Source: Agrocybe praecox
Lineage: Eukaryota > Basidiomycota > Agaricomycetes > Agaricales > Agrocybaceae
Direction of reading: 5' to 3'
Length of the DNA: 64,000 nucleotides
NCBI GenBank assembly: GCA_964017145.1
Contig: OZ024847.1
Location: 2,170,001-2,234,000 of the forward strand
This document shows positions 44,847-55,207 of this stretch, in pieces. The position numbers and the translations under genes were made by a program. Every line of letters begins with the position of its first letter. Positions within the stretch are counted from its first letter, which is position 1. The notes under the pieces are model-generated. The model had not been told where the DNA came from, searched no databases, and was given only the letters and a program-made list of their open reading frames with translations.

Positions 44847-47434
44847 TATGATGCGCCGTTTGCACCATAAATAGCTCCCCCCCTGATAACTCCGCTCCCC
44901 CCCCCGATAACTCACCAATGTTATTCTGACCTCTCCCGTGTACTGTAGTCCTGTTATAACTATTGTATAATAGATAGAATAGTAAATAAAGAGTTTTAGA
45001 AGAAAAATCGGCATCGAAATCACCCTGCTCAGCGAGTTATTTTAAGAACAGTCTGATCACATTGGCCAGAACTGTTTTCTCACTATAAAATGTCCAAATG
45101 AACTGTTTTCGGTGTTATTTCTCTATAATAAGGACCTATCTACATCAAATAAGCACAAAAAATACTTGTCCATCCTTTTACATGTTTTTCTGAGCAAAAA
45201 CAGTCTGTTCCGTGACATTTTTTGACTGATATGTTGATTCTATACGTCCATACTTTTTTTTTACACGCATTATACTCCTAATTGTACCCCAATAGATTAT
45301 TACAAACCATATATGATATTTTGTATCCCCAATGGCGAGTATTTCCAAATCAGTTGACCTGATAACTGACACATATCTCTGTAATGTACATATATTTCTC
45401 AATGTTGTAGACATACCGCTAATTCGTCGAACTTCTTGTTAATTTACAGTCCATAATTAAGAACGTATATCACCATGCTTGAAATGCAAAAAAATGTAGG
45501 TCTGCATCTATATAACTATATCGTATATCTCCGCGATGCGGCATAGCTGCGTGATCTAAAAATAGCGTCACTACGAAGCGGAGGGCCACTGATGATTATT
45601 TTACATCCCTCATTTTAGATATCATTTCTTACAATAATGTCTTCAGGATTACGAATTCAAATTCGGCTATATCTATGCTTAGAAAGGGTACAAAAATCCT
45701 GAGTTTTCATATAAAGGATACAGTACTAACTTATATTTTCGTAATAAATTCATCGCAACTGTAATATCTCAGCCAATACTCTAAATTCAAGGCTGAAATT
45801 TTGATATTTCATAGATATGCTATATACAAAGACTCATTCCAATTTATGGCCAAGATCGTGGGGAAATGACCTCGTCAAACAAATATCTTTCGAATTTTGG
45901 AATACATTCATGGCAACTGCAATAACCAAAGAAACACTGGGTATTACGGGCTGATATTTTGACACAATATATAATATCTATATTCTAATGTCCATGCCAA
46001 TTTATAGCTATGTTTACCTTGAAGTGATCTCGCCAGAGGTTCTCCTTCCATTTTTGGAAGAAAATCATCGTAACTACAATATCTTAAGCAATACCGAATA
46101 TTCCTGGCTGATATTGTGAGGCAGCATATGCATTTTATATACGAGTTATTAAGCCCAAGTACAGCCAAGGGTGTCTGGAAATGATGTCTCTTCGTCTATT
46201 TTTATATGTTTTCGCGAAAAAACATCGAACATAGAATAACTTAGATATCCCATATCACCCAGCCTTGTAAATCTGCCAGTTCATTATGCTACTGTACTAT
46301 AAACGACATGCATAACCGCAACAGAGTGCGACAAAAACTGAGGTGCCCAGAAGCGGACCTCTCCTCCTCCTCCCAGCCACCCACGCTGTCATATTTTTGG
46401 AACCACTTCAGGTTCCATCCTAGTTTTTTGGTGGAATTGCTCTCAAATAAAATAAATATCCTCAGTAGTTCTTGTCTCTTTTGTCTGCGCTTGCAGGTTC
46501 AATTAGATGGTAGATACATTATGTATACTCCTTTCCACATTTCGGCATTTATTCGAGTGTAGGCAGTAAGGAAAAACCAAAGTAAACTACCATGTAGCTT
46601 ACAGGGACATTTCAAAGTGTCTATTTTTTAATTTGTGCCCCCCTTTCAGCTGTCTGTGCTACCAGATGCAAAATAATGAGTTCTTCGTTGGTTTTCGAGG
46701 GTTGTTGCCATTATTCCCACGCTTCGCTTGGCGGCTGCACTTCGCGTATGAACAAAACATGACAGATTTATTGTGTATGAGGGTTGTATAACATATGAAG
46801 GGATTTTGAAACAATGGAAATGATGTTTGGATACATCCAAACATCAAGGCCTACTGCAGAGATATATGCCAGGGCGACGTGCATTGGTCTAATTTCAAGT
46901 GATTTTAAATATCCGTATACATACTCAACGGCTCAAAAATCATGACATTAATATAGTACAGACAATTGTTTGTAATATACAGTGCATAGAAACACACATT
47001 TTCCGCTCTCTGGAATGCATTAAGACTTTTAATTGAGATAATATACTAAACCAAGAGTCACTGCCTATGAGGGGTGCGTAAATTTAAGCAAAATTTACAC
47101 AAAAAAAGTCATTAAACATTTTTTACGTTTTAGGGATGAGTAAGGACTCAAATGTACCAAAATATGGGCGAAGAAGCTTGATTTTTATGGTTTACAGCGA
47201 GGAAGCTGTCCCGGCCAATGTGATCAGACTGTTCTTAAAATAACTCACGAGGCAGGGCAATTTCAAAGCCGATTTTTGCTCTAAAAGTCATTATTTTCTA
47301 ATCTACAGACTCTACAATAGTTATAATGGGACTACGGTACACGGGAGAGGTCAAACGAACATTAGTGAGTTATCGGGGGGGGGGAGCGGAGTTATCAGGG
47401 GGGGGCCTATTTTTGGTGCAAACGGCGCACCATA
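44847..47434. mobile_element. Non-autonomous terminal-inverted-repeat element, 2588 bp
   Basis: The ends read TATGATGCGCCGTTTGCACC and, reversed, TATGGTGCGCCGTTTGCACC. The inverted repeats extend about 220 bp (44847-45069 and 47212-47434) at roughly 85-90% identity by eye. Each contains two runs of 7-10 C separated by TGATAACTCCGCT. The target duplication is 6 bp. The AT-rich interior has no ORF longer than about 85 codons and no transposase motif, so it must be moved by another element. Six-base duplications with long inverted repeats are seen in a few DNA-transposon groups (for example IS3EU and Maverick/Polinton), but the terminal bases do not settle the class. Confidence 0.85.
45735..46190. 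repeat. Degenerate tandem repeats of about 150 bp inside the TIR element
   Basis: Three units start near 45735, 45889 and 46040. Each has ATCGCAACTGTAATATC-, GGCTGATATT- and CCAATTTATAGC-like blocks in the same order. No coding potential. They form most of the element's interior. Confidence 0.6.
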
Positions 47435-48399
47435 ATCATCAGCTCCATGCCGAATCACTCCTGCAACTAACGCAAAATCTTGTCCATTGCAGGCGTTATG
47501 TGGAGGCAGCGTTGGTTGGGGAACAATTGGTTGCAACCTGCCGAGTATCGCTTTTAGATTGGAGTCTTCTCAATGCTTACACCTACACTTCTTATGCCTT
47601 TGAAAGATCAGGAAACACTCTCAAGGCAGTACTAATTGCAGAATCAGCAGTCAGCTATTGGCGTGTGTTAGCATTTCACGATTCTAAAAATGTTCAATTT
47701 CTTGCTGCCAGCTTCCACAATCTGGCAGCTCGACTTTTATCAGCGGCTGAGAACGAACGAGCTCTTAGTGAAGGACAAGAAGCAATGAAGCTATATAGCA
47801 GCTTGATTCAAAAAGACCCCACCAGTCTAGGGAAATACATGGAAGTCCTTCAATTAAATATGGATATCGCCATATGGGCAAATATGGAAATCCTGTCCTT
47901 GAAAAGAAGCCGAGAGGTCATTCTGTATTCTCGGACACTGGTCAAGCAATTTCCCGACCGAAAAATATCTTTTATTCGTCTCATCAGGAAGCACACAAAC
48001 CTGTTGGAAGCCTTTGACCAACCTTCAGAAGCCAGCACCGTCATTGAAGAGGCTCTTGGCTGGTTTGACATGCATTCAGCTCATGATGAAGAGTTGGCAG
48101 AACTGCACTCTGACACACTTATGTATTCTGCCAGACTTCTTTTTCATCAAGGTCATCTCGACAAGGCATTAAGTGCCTATGACAAGGCGATCAGAGTTGG
48201 GCGGCCCTTCGCGAACAGTCATTCTGTTGCGTACAATCTTCTCTGGGCAAAGATGCAAACCCTCATGATAATATATCATATAGGAGATATCTCACTTGCG
48301 CTCGCCAACATTGAAGATTGTCCTACGTTTGCTGCCGACCATGATTTGGAGGAGGGACAGGTGTATACCTGTTACTTGGAAAATGTATCGCTTATCTAC

Positions 48400-48823
48400 T
48401 GTGACGCTAGGCCGTTCGGGACTTCGAGGCATCGAGGTGCACGATGGGAGAAGTTGAGAGGAAGTTGTGAGTGAGCGTGACGTTCGTCGGAACGTCACGG
48501 TCATGCTGTTGTGACTCATCAGCTAGAGACTCTGTCATCCTGAGCAGGGGAGCAGATGTCTGGGTGCTCAGCCGGCGAAGGTAGAGTACGACTCTCGGAT
48601 TCTTCAGGGATCACGTTGGAGTCGTCAAGAAGTAAAGATGTATTATAACTAGTGCTACCGAACGTTATAAGTACTAGTAAACATTATTATCTAATAATAC
48701 ATTAAGCGAGCACGGGCCGTGGGGATGAGATAAGATAAGAACGGCGCGTGCGAGATTCGAAAATAAAATAGTGCGACAAGAAACAAGATACCGCGGACGC
48801 TTATATGATACTATCCCGTCACA
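48400..48823 (-). repeat. 3' LTR of the outer chromovirus
   Basis: Ends are TGTGACG...CGTCACA, a 7-bp inverted terminus with the TG/CA expected of LTRs. The left end coincides with the point where TPR copy 3 stops matching its paralogues. On the element strand a G-rich tract (GGACGGGGGGCTC, at 48824-48836) precedes it as the polypurine tract. Confidence 0.8.
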
Positions 48824-51734
48824 GAGCCCCCCCGTCCGCAGAATTTTGGTACAAAGCACGTCTTCTTCGCTTAGTTCGAGGGGGTCGAGAGGGGGGAGCA
48901 ACGATTCCAAGACGTTGGGCAAGCGAAAGGGTCGGCTGACGCACCACTTCATTCGTTGACAAGGGTGAAGATCCAAGCAATCCACTCGAGTAGCCAGTAT
49001 CTGGACTCCAAGAATTAACCACTCCGGACCCTGTTGCCGCACACCATTCCTGGGTGGATACGAAGTCACAACGGATAACAGTCCCTCCTGAAGTCTGACG
49101 ATTTTCGACCAGGCCACGAAACGTAGCCGCTTGGCGAGCATGGTTGAAAGATAGCCAGAAAACTTGTTGTCCCACCTCATTGGTGCGTATCAAACGTTTG
49201 ACCTTAACGCCAGGCATCATCGCGAGCACACTAGCAACCCAATCGACTACCTGCTCCCATGTGTGATATACAGGGAGATTCCAGATGATAAGGAAGCGCG
49301 TAAAGCCTTGAACGTTGATAGTCGTAAGAACAGGGACAGTTGATTGAGCCGGTACAGGGAACAAATTCGAAAGAGATGAAGACGCGGGAACAGGGACCAG
49401 CAGAGATCCAGTCCCGGCAGCAGCGACAGCTGGATCGTAACGGACTATTATAGTGCTTGGAGGGGATTGGATAGGGGTACCGGGAGGAACAGACGCTACG
49501 ACTGGTCCAACGAGTCGCGAGAGCAAAGTAGAAGGCATAGTGACAGCAGCGGACTCCGATGAAGAGATAGTGGCAGTAGGCATGGGAGGAGATGGAGAAC
49601 GACGGGGAAGTTCCCTCGAATGGGAGCGCGAGCGAGTCCTAGCAGGCGTCGCTGATCGGGAGCGTCGTCGTGATACAGGGCGCCGAGAGGGGGGAGTAAC
49701 GTAGCGCGAATTGACCGATCGATAGTTTCTGTCGAATGATTGAGACCGAGAACGGGCTTTGAGGCGACGACTAGGGGAGCACGGGGGTAGCCTAGGGGAA
49801 CTTCGCCGAGGCGCAGAGATGACTCCTTGACTCGGGGAGTAGGCTCTTCGAGACCAATGAGGCGATCGAGAGCGAGAACGTCGAGAAAAAGGGGAACGAT
49901 CTCTCTTCGAACCCAACGAAGTCAATCCGGGAGGTCTTCTCAAGTCTGTACTGCGAAGGACCGCAGGGGCTAATTGCGTAGGCCTCCCACCCGAATCCCG
50001 AGCACCGAAACTCCTGTTCCAACGAGGTTGACGAGGCGGGGAGATTTGTCGGCGCGACGACGATGCCACAGGTACGGCATGCCCGCCTATGTTGCCTTGT
50101 ATTGTCGAGTGCCTCTCATCTAACTGCATCGGAGACTCCTTTCGCTTTTTTCCTTCAGCTGGCTGGTAGGAAGATCTTGAGCTACTACTGCCCAAGTCCA
50201 CTTCACTCTCAGCGTCGCTGTACTCCATCCTATCGTCGTAAGTCAATTCGCGATCTCCGACTGCTTCAGGATCAAAGATCCTTCCTTCGTCCTTGATCGA
50301 GGGGCGCTCATCCAAATAAATCCAGGAAGAGGCCATTCTCGGAAGCAGATCCTGATTATTAACCCGTTCGAAGAAATCCATACGCGGAGCCGGTAGGCCA
50401 AATATCTTTGGATTTGCTTTGTATCCCGCAGGAACAGAGATCCTATCCTCCACATGCAGACGTCTGGCGTTAATGCGATCATAGTATGTTCTGTAATGGG
50501 GCTCGATTGAATAATTCTTGCCACGCCGTAACAGATAGGATTTCCCTTCCGAATCAGTCTCCTCTGTCCAATTGCTCCAGGACAGATTCTTTTGTATCAT
50601 GACCACCGGCGGAGGCAATAGAGAGGTAGCAGCAGGGGGTAAATCCAGCTTGACCGGAGCGCGAGGGTCAACGTAATGGTCCTTGTCCCATCCTTGAGCG
50701 ACCGGGGAAGAGCGCAGACGATCCGTTCTCATGTAGCGTTCGATCTTGGCTTCAGTGGCCACGCCCAAATCCTGCTGTAATTTGCCTAGATTGTGCCCAG
50801 ACGAGAACACGAGATGGTCGACATGATCCGGCGCCATTACTTCCCGCAAGGCAGGAGTACCCTCGACGAAGCTACGACATCGTAGAATTCGGGGCGACAC
50901 TTTCGCTCTCGAGGTAAGAGAATCGTGTTCATGAATAATATAGCCCGGCACTCGATGTTTCAAATACCATAACCCCGTAGTTTCGTCCGTTCCGTTGAGC
51001 CATAATCCAATGAGTTGATCATCCGCGGCAACGACTTCGTGAGGGGGTCCGAGTGACGTTTCCCCATTGTTTACTACCGCTGCGGCATAACGTCCCCAAG
51101 CAGACATTCGTTTGATGCCTCGCTGAAAGTGAGCGTAACAGTCCATAGCCTCTTCAAAGCCAATAGTTCCCGATAGTCCTTTCAGGTCCGCCAGAGTGGG
51201 GCTCATCGGCCTATTCCTCCAATGATCAGGCTGTATCTGCTCCATCGCAGCCCAACTATCCATCATGTTGAAAAGGTACACGACACGCTTTTCCAGAGCC
51301 TGTATGTGTGACCATTGAATACTTCCCTTCGCCGTGTTTCCCTCCGATCTCCAAACTCTGATGAGCGGAACGTGTTCGGGTCTGTTCCCGCCCGAATCGC
51401 GCAATATGAAAGGGAGCCATGGTTCGTTCGAGTCGTAATGCTGAGGAGAGATGGTGGGGTCAAACCGTCCGAGGTGTCCATCGTATCTCCTCGAACTAAG
51501 AGGTAACCTCAATCCTAATTTGACCTCTTTGTCCCTGACACCCGGATAATATTCACTTCGCGTAGAGTTCGGGGACCATAGTTCCCACATGCTGGAGAAG
51601 GAATTCACTACGTGCGTAGTCATGAGACGGAAGGGAGGGAGAAAGAACAACATGGCGTCCTGGATCGAGGGTTTGAGCGCATATCCGGCGAAACTCTCTA
51701 AACGATCCACTGAAAACAATTTCATGGGACTCAT
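48819..51734 (-). CDS. ORF3 of the outer chromovirus: SR-rich protein with RRM-like C-terminus
   Basis: 971 residues downstream of pol, in the sense direction. Residues 1 to about 500 form a folded-looking region with SNEPWLPFILRDS, GLWYLKHRVPGYIIHEHD and many Trp. Residues about 560-720 are SR-rich (RRSRSRSPHWSRR and similar). Residues about 805-890 resemble an RRM: FLIIWNLPVYHTW as an RNP2-like strand and QQVFWLSFNHARQAA as an RNP1-like strand. The tail holds RTKRRRR. Its stop codon TGA is supplied by the first bases of the LTR (TG|TGA). Standard Ty3 elements lack this ORF. RNA binding, possibly in splicing or export of element RNA, is inferred from the SR and RRM-like parts; I do not know the family. 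Confidence 0.72.
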   Translation of the reverse strand: MSPMKLFSVDRLESFAGYALKPSIQDAMLFFLPPFRLMTTHVVNSFSSMWELWSPNSTRSEYYPGVRDKEVKLGLRLPLSSRRYDGHLGRFDPTISPQHYDSNEPWLPFILRDSGGNRPEHVPLIRVWRSEGNTAKGSIQWSHIQALEKRVVYLFNMMDSWAAMEQIQPDHWRNRPMSPTLADLKGLSGTIGFEEAMDCYAHFQRGIKRMSAWGRYAAAVVNNGETSLGPPHEVVAADDQLIGLWLNGTDETTGLWYLKHRVPGYIIHEHDSLTSRAKVSPRILRCRSFVEGTPALREVMAPDHVDHLVFSSGHNLGKLQQDLGVATEAKIERYMRTDRLRSSPVAQGWDKDHYVDPRAPVKLDLPPAATSLLPPPVVMIQKNLSWSNWTEETDSEGKSYLLRRGKNYSIEPHYRTYYDRINARRLHVEDRISVPAGYKANPKIFGLPAPRMDFFERVNNQDLLPRMASSWIYLDERPSIKDEGRIFDPEAVGDRELTYDDRMEYSDAESEVDLGSSSSRSSYQPAEGKKRKESPMQLDERHSTIQGNIGGHAVPVASSSRRQISPPRQPRWNRSFGARDSGGRPTQLAPAVLRSTDLRRPPGLTSLGSKRDRSPFSRRSRSRSPHWSRRAYSPSQGVISAPRRSSPRLPPCSPSRRLKARSRSQSFDRNYRSVNSRYVTPPSRRPVSRRRSRSATPARTRSRSHSRELPRRSPSPPMPTATISSSESAAVTMPSTLLSRLVGPVVASVPPGTPIQSPPSTIIVRYDPAVAAAGTGSLLVPVPASSSLSNLFPVPAQSTVPVLTTINVQGFTRFLIIWNLPVYHTWEQVVDWVASVLAMMPGVKVKRLIRTNEVGQQVFWLSFNHARQAATFRGLVENRQTSGGTVIRCDFVSTQEWCAATGSGVVNSWSPDTGYSSGLLGSSPLSTNEVVRQPTLSLAQRLGIVAPPSRPPRTKRRRRALYQNSADGGAL

Positions 51735-51871
51735 CCTGGAAATTGCAGTAGGATAAAGTGTTCTTCCTCTAGTTTCGCGTCCCCGGGCTTTAGCTGATGC
51801 GGCTCACGGCAAGACCTCGATATTGAATGCTGGATCACGGTAGACGACTCCACCGACTGATTCTCGAGAGT

Positions 51872-52110
51872 GATTCGCGCAGGCGCAGCTCAAGGCGCAA
51901 CCGTGTTTGAATCAGCGAGATGAGCAGGGAGGTTCGGAGTAGACGACAATTTTCTCAAGGATGATTCGCGCAGGCGCAGCTCGAGGCGCAACCAAGTCTG
52001 AATCACCAAGAGGGGAAAGAAGGAATCGGAATAGGCGGGTATCTCTCGAGGATGATTCGCGCAGGCGCAGCTCGAAGCGCAACCAAGTCTGAATCACCAA
52101 GATAAAAATG
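51872..52110. repeat. 91-bp tandem repeats between pol and ORF3
   Basis: GATTCGCGCAGGCGCAGCTC recurs at 51872, 51963 and 52054 with exactly 91-bp spacing, followed each time by GGCGCAACC or AGCGCAACC and a TGAATCA word. It lies in the 620-bp gap before ORF3 and could hold a promoter, splice or internal-initiation signal for that ORF. No coding potential. Confidence 0.75.
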
Positions 52111-52355
52111 AATGGCAGAAGATGGTATGTATCTAAAAGAAAAGGATCGGTTTCGAACATCCGATCCCGTGGAAATGATTAAGTAATACGTAGTCGACTA
52201 TCTACTTAACTAATATACTTGAAAGTTAATTTTAGAAAAGGTAGCAAAAATAGAAAGGTAAGGTTCATTAATAGTGTTTGCGGATAAGACGAAAATTGGG
52301 AATGATATCTCGTTGTTGAGGGCTGAAGATTTGCAGAGTGGTGTAGGATCCTTAT

Positions 52356-54655
52356 TTAATTGAGGTTATGGAGAGATAGATATTCTCGTCGTAGTTCTGG
52401 GGAGTTTCGTAAGTCGTATTCGGATACCCAGGAATCGTCAGCGGGGCCATATCCAGTCCATCGAACTCGATACATCCTACGATTTCCCGTCTTTCTGTTA
52501 GTGAGCTTGTGGCCAAGTATAGCTTCTACTTCGTATTCCGGTGACCCTAAGAACTCTCGAGTGGATGGCAATATTTCCCTTTCTCCTAACTCTTTGGGCG
52601 AGGGGTAGTACTTCTTCAGATGACTAACATTAAACACTGGATGCATAGGGTAAGAGTCAGGTAGCCTCAGCCGGAAAACCACAGGGTTGATCTTCTCCAG
52701 CACTTCAAAAGGCCCGATAGTTCTTTGCACCAGCTTCTTCCCAGTCCCCTTAGCGTCTACAAGTTTGAGAGTATGGGGATTCACGAGGACGAGGTCTCCT
52801 ACACGAATATCATCAACCGGTCTACGTCCCTTGTTGTACGCTTTAGCTTGCTTTTCTTGGGCCAAAACCAAAGAGTTCCTCGCCAGGGTCCGAACTTCCT
52901 CGATGGAACGAATGAATTCTTCGGCTCTCTGACTTGGGAGGAAAGGTCGGTTGGAAGGGTCCACTTCCTTTAGTATCGAGCTAGTGGATAGTCTGGGATT
53001 ATATCCCAACAGTAGAAAGTTTGGAGAATATGAGGTGGATGAATGGACCGCCGAATTATAGGAGAAAGCTAGTACGCTTAACCATTCTGCCCAGCTCTTG
53101 CGGTTTCCAGCTACGTATGCTCTAAGCATTTGTTCAATGTTAGCATTCAGGATTTCCGTTTGACCATCAGTTTGAGGGTGATGCGAAGAAGACAGAGCCA
53201 TGACTCCTCCGTAACTTGATACTACTGACTTCCAGAAATCCGTTGACCACCTTTTGTCACGATCCGCGATTATTCTTTCAGGTAGACCGAATATGTTCGC
53301 CACTCTTTCCACAAATATTTTAGCGAATCCTTCGCGATCCAGAGTATCATGCGTGGGTACAATGATGGCGAACTTGGTTAGTTTATCAACTATAACCAGA
53401 ACCGCAGTATATTTGGCTTCTCCTGAAGGTGGTAGCCCAGTGATTAGGTCCAGTGAGACAGTAGCGAATGGTCGAGCAGGAATATGAGCTGGTCGGAGAG
53501 TACCAACTCCTTTGCGGTGATCCGCTTTGATCTTTTGACACACATCGCAGGTGGAACAGAAGATAGACGCGTCTTTCATCATTGTGTTCCAGTAGAACAC
53601 CTCTAAAAGTCTGGCAGAGAAGCGTTTGTAACCCGTGTGTGCACTTTCGAATGGCGAATCGTGTATCCATTTTAAGACGAAGTTGACTTGTGAACGAGGA
53701 ACACAGAGCTTAGCATTCCAATCAGCGTCTAGAAAGTAGAGCAAGCCGTCTGCCCCTTTACGAAAATGCGAGGGAGTAAGAACCGTCTGAGGATTGGGTT
53801 GTTCGTCAACGTATCGTTTATTGAAAAATGGATCTGTCTTGTATCCTTCCACAAATGATTTAATAATCGAGGGTTTCATAGAAATGAGCAAGTGGGTACG
53901 ATTATCCCAATTCTCTTCTAGATTATCGACAACTGGCTTCGTTCCGACAGGATACGTCCAGTGATCTTCGTTTTCGAAAGGAAGATCCAAGCTCTGACTT
54001 TCCGTGGGACTCTCAGAATCGTTCTTAATATCTTGCGTAGGGTTTGAGGTTACTGCTTCCAATTCGGCTCGCTGTCTCCTAGTCATAACCGGATAGGCAG
54101 ATTTCTCTACTACTTCTTCCCACCAGCATACTGAAAACGCTGCTCTGTTGGCCGGGCTGTAAGTTCCTTTATCCTCCGCTAATTGAGCTAATTCCCGCTT
54201 TTCTTCAGTGGGAGTAATGGTGACAAGATCGTCTCTGATCGGAGAACTATGCGGCGGCACTCGAGGCATTCGGGACAACGGGTCCACGTTAGAATGTACT
54301 CGACCCGGTCGATGCACTATTCGTAGACCAGGATATGCAGCGAATACCGCCCCCCACGCCGCTAGGCGCCGGTTAGCATTCTCATAGACGCGAGCCCACT
54401 GAAGAGCAGCGTGATCGGTGACCAGGGTTATAATTTCGCCTTCAATAAAAGGTTGGAATTTAACCAAGGCTTCCTTCGCGCCAAGAGCCTCCCGTTCAGT
54501 CGCGCTGTAGTTACGTTCAGCGGGCTTAAGAGAACGACTCCAATAAGCGATGACTTGTTCGACGTGAACAGTCGTGTCATCCAGGGAATCCGCCCAATCG
54601 TCCGAGGAACGACGTTCTACTACATCCTTGATGAGGATAGGAAAGAGAGAAGGGA
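52356..54655 (-). pseudogene. pol: Pol of the outer chromovirus, C-terminal part (RNase H end, integrase, chromodomain)
   Basis: Continues the RNase H frame interrupted by the nested element (RNYSATEREALGAKEALVKF, then HRPGRVHSNVDPLSRM). Integrase has the zinc motif HTGYKRF...CSTCDVC and core residues in SLDLITGLP, IADRDKRW and QTDGQTEILN. A GPFEVLEKI segment and a C-terminal chromodomain follow (YEVEAILGHKL, RVRWTGYGPADDSW). The chromodomain would direct insertion to marked chromatin. The frame is open to the stop at 52356. It is separated from its N-terminal part by 7 kb. Confidence 0.9.
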
Positions 54656-54660
54656 CCGGG
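54656..54660. repeat. Target-site duplication of the nested element (CCGGG)
   Basis: CCGGG lies just before the 5' LTR and again just after the 3' LTR at 61646-61650, a 5-bp duplication typical of Ty3 integrases. Confidence 0.9.
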
Positions 54661-54728
54661 TGTTACGAACACACACGCTGGCCGACTCTTTTTCATTTCA
54701 TTTACTGTTTCATCGCCTCACTTTTACT

Positions 54729-54845
54729 GAACGACTACCACGCCTCCACGGTGTGTTTCTTATCGAACGATCACCGCACCGTAACGGTGCTTTTACCTCA
54801 TTTTCTATGAACGATTACCGCACCTTTACGGTGCCTTTACCTCAT
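54729..54845 (+). repeat. Hairpin-forming repeats upstream of the LTR TATA box
   Basis: Three related units start GAACGA(C/T) at 54729, 54765 and 54809. Units 2 and 3 hold the inverted repeats GCACCGTAACGGTGC and GCACCTTTACGGTGC followed by TTTACCTCA. Placed just upstream of TATA, they could be regulatory sites. The same set is in the 3' LTR. Confidence 0.6.
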
Positions 54846-54855
54846 GTCTCACTCT

Positions 54856-54863
54856 TATAAATA
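54856..54863 (+). promoter_or_regulatory. LTR TATA box of the nested chromovirus
   Basis: TATAAATA, with AACTAGTTCTT starting 34 bp downstream at the expected RNA start. Confidence 0.65.
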
Positions 54864-55021
54864 CGTAGTACGATACTCTTTTGTTCTTTAACTAGTTCTT
54901 GAGAATAATACAGTTTCACTACTCGAAACTCGAACAAAGAACCAAGAACCTACGCCTATAGCCTTCTTCGGTGTAAACTCTGGGAGTTATACACATACGA
55001 AACGGCTTGCGTCGTAACAAA

Positions 55022-55032
55022 AGAACTAGTTC
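55022..55032 (+). other. Probable self-priming primer-binding site
   Basis: AAGAACTAGTT lies 3 nt after the LTR and is exactly complementary to AACTAGTTCTT at 54890-54900, where the transcript should begin. No TGG start of a tRNA-type site is present. This is the arrangement of Tf1/sushi-type self-priming elements. Eight of the eleven bases are a palindrome, which weakens the match somewhat. Confidence 0.6.
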
Positions 55033-55207
55033 ACCAAACTCTCTCTACCAAACTTGAACGTAGAGACCATCCACCATTTCAACAACACACGAAGAACTTT
55101 GGCTGACGCCAAGGACCCAGAAAGAAGAAGAAACCCCTCCCCCCTCTGGAGAAGTATCGCCAATACTCTCCCCACTCATACGAATCACCCCCACCATTCC
55201 CATTATC

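Larger units (their letters stand above)
42862..48399 (+). pseudogene. TPR-repeat protein gene, copy 3 (broken by two insertions)
   Basis: Exons 42862-42963, 43022-43164, 43215-43392 and 43445-44846 match copies 1 and 2 intron for intron. At 44847 a 2.6-kb inverted-repeat element interrupts the TPR exon, putting a stop codon right after EDHL. Coding resumes at 47441 in the frame that would be restored by removing the element and one copy of its target duplication. The exon then ends at 48399, cut within LIY by the LTR of the next element; the C-terminal part would lie beyond the window. No other stop is present, so the gene was intact when it was hit. The N-terminus is VDPLSITLAVVSLATALKD. 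Confidence 0.88.
54661..55019 (+). repeat. 5' LTR of the nested chromovirus
   Basis: Starts TGTTACGAAC and ends GTAACA. A TATA box (TATAAATA, 54856-54863) places the RNA start near 54886-54890. The upstream half contains hairpin repeats (54729-54845). Confidence 0.95.

Noticed and set aside
44847..47434. Helitron or small Maverick/Polinton identity for the inverted-repeat element
   Set aside because: Helitrons lack inverted repeats and target duplications; Polintons share the 6-bp duplication, but no polymerase or integrase is present and the ends do not match what I know of that group.
48423..48476. C-terminal extension of TPR copy 3
   Set aside because: After 48399 the frame runs into the LTR of the outer chromovirus and similarity to the paralogues stops.
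51263..51506. Small plus- and minus-strand ORFs within ORF3
   Set aside because: Shadows of the long ORF in other frames.
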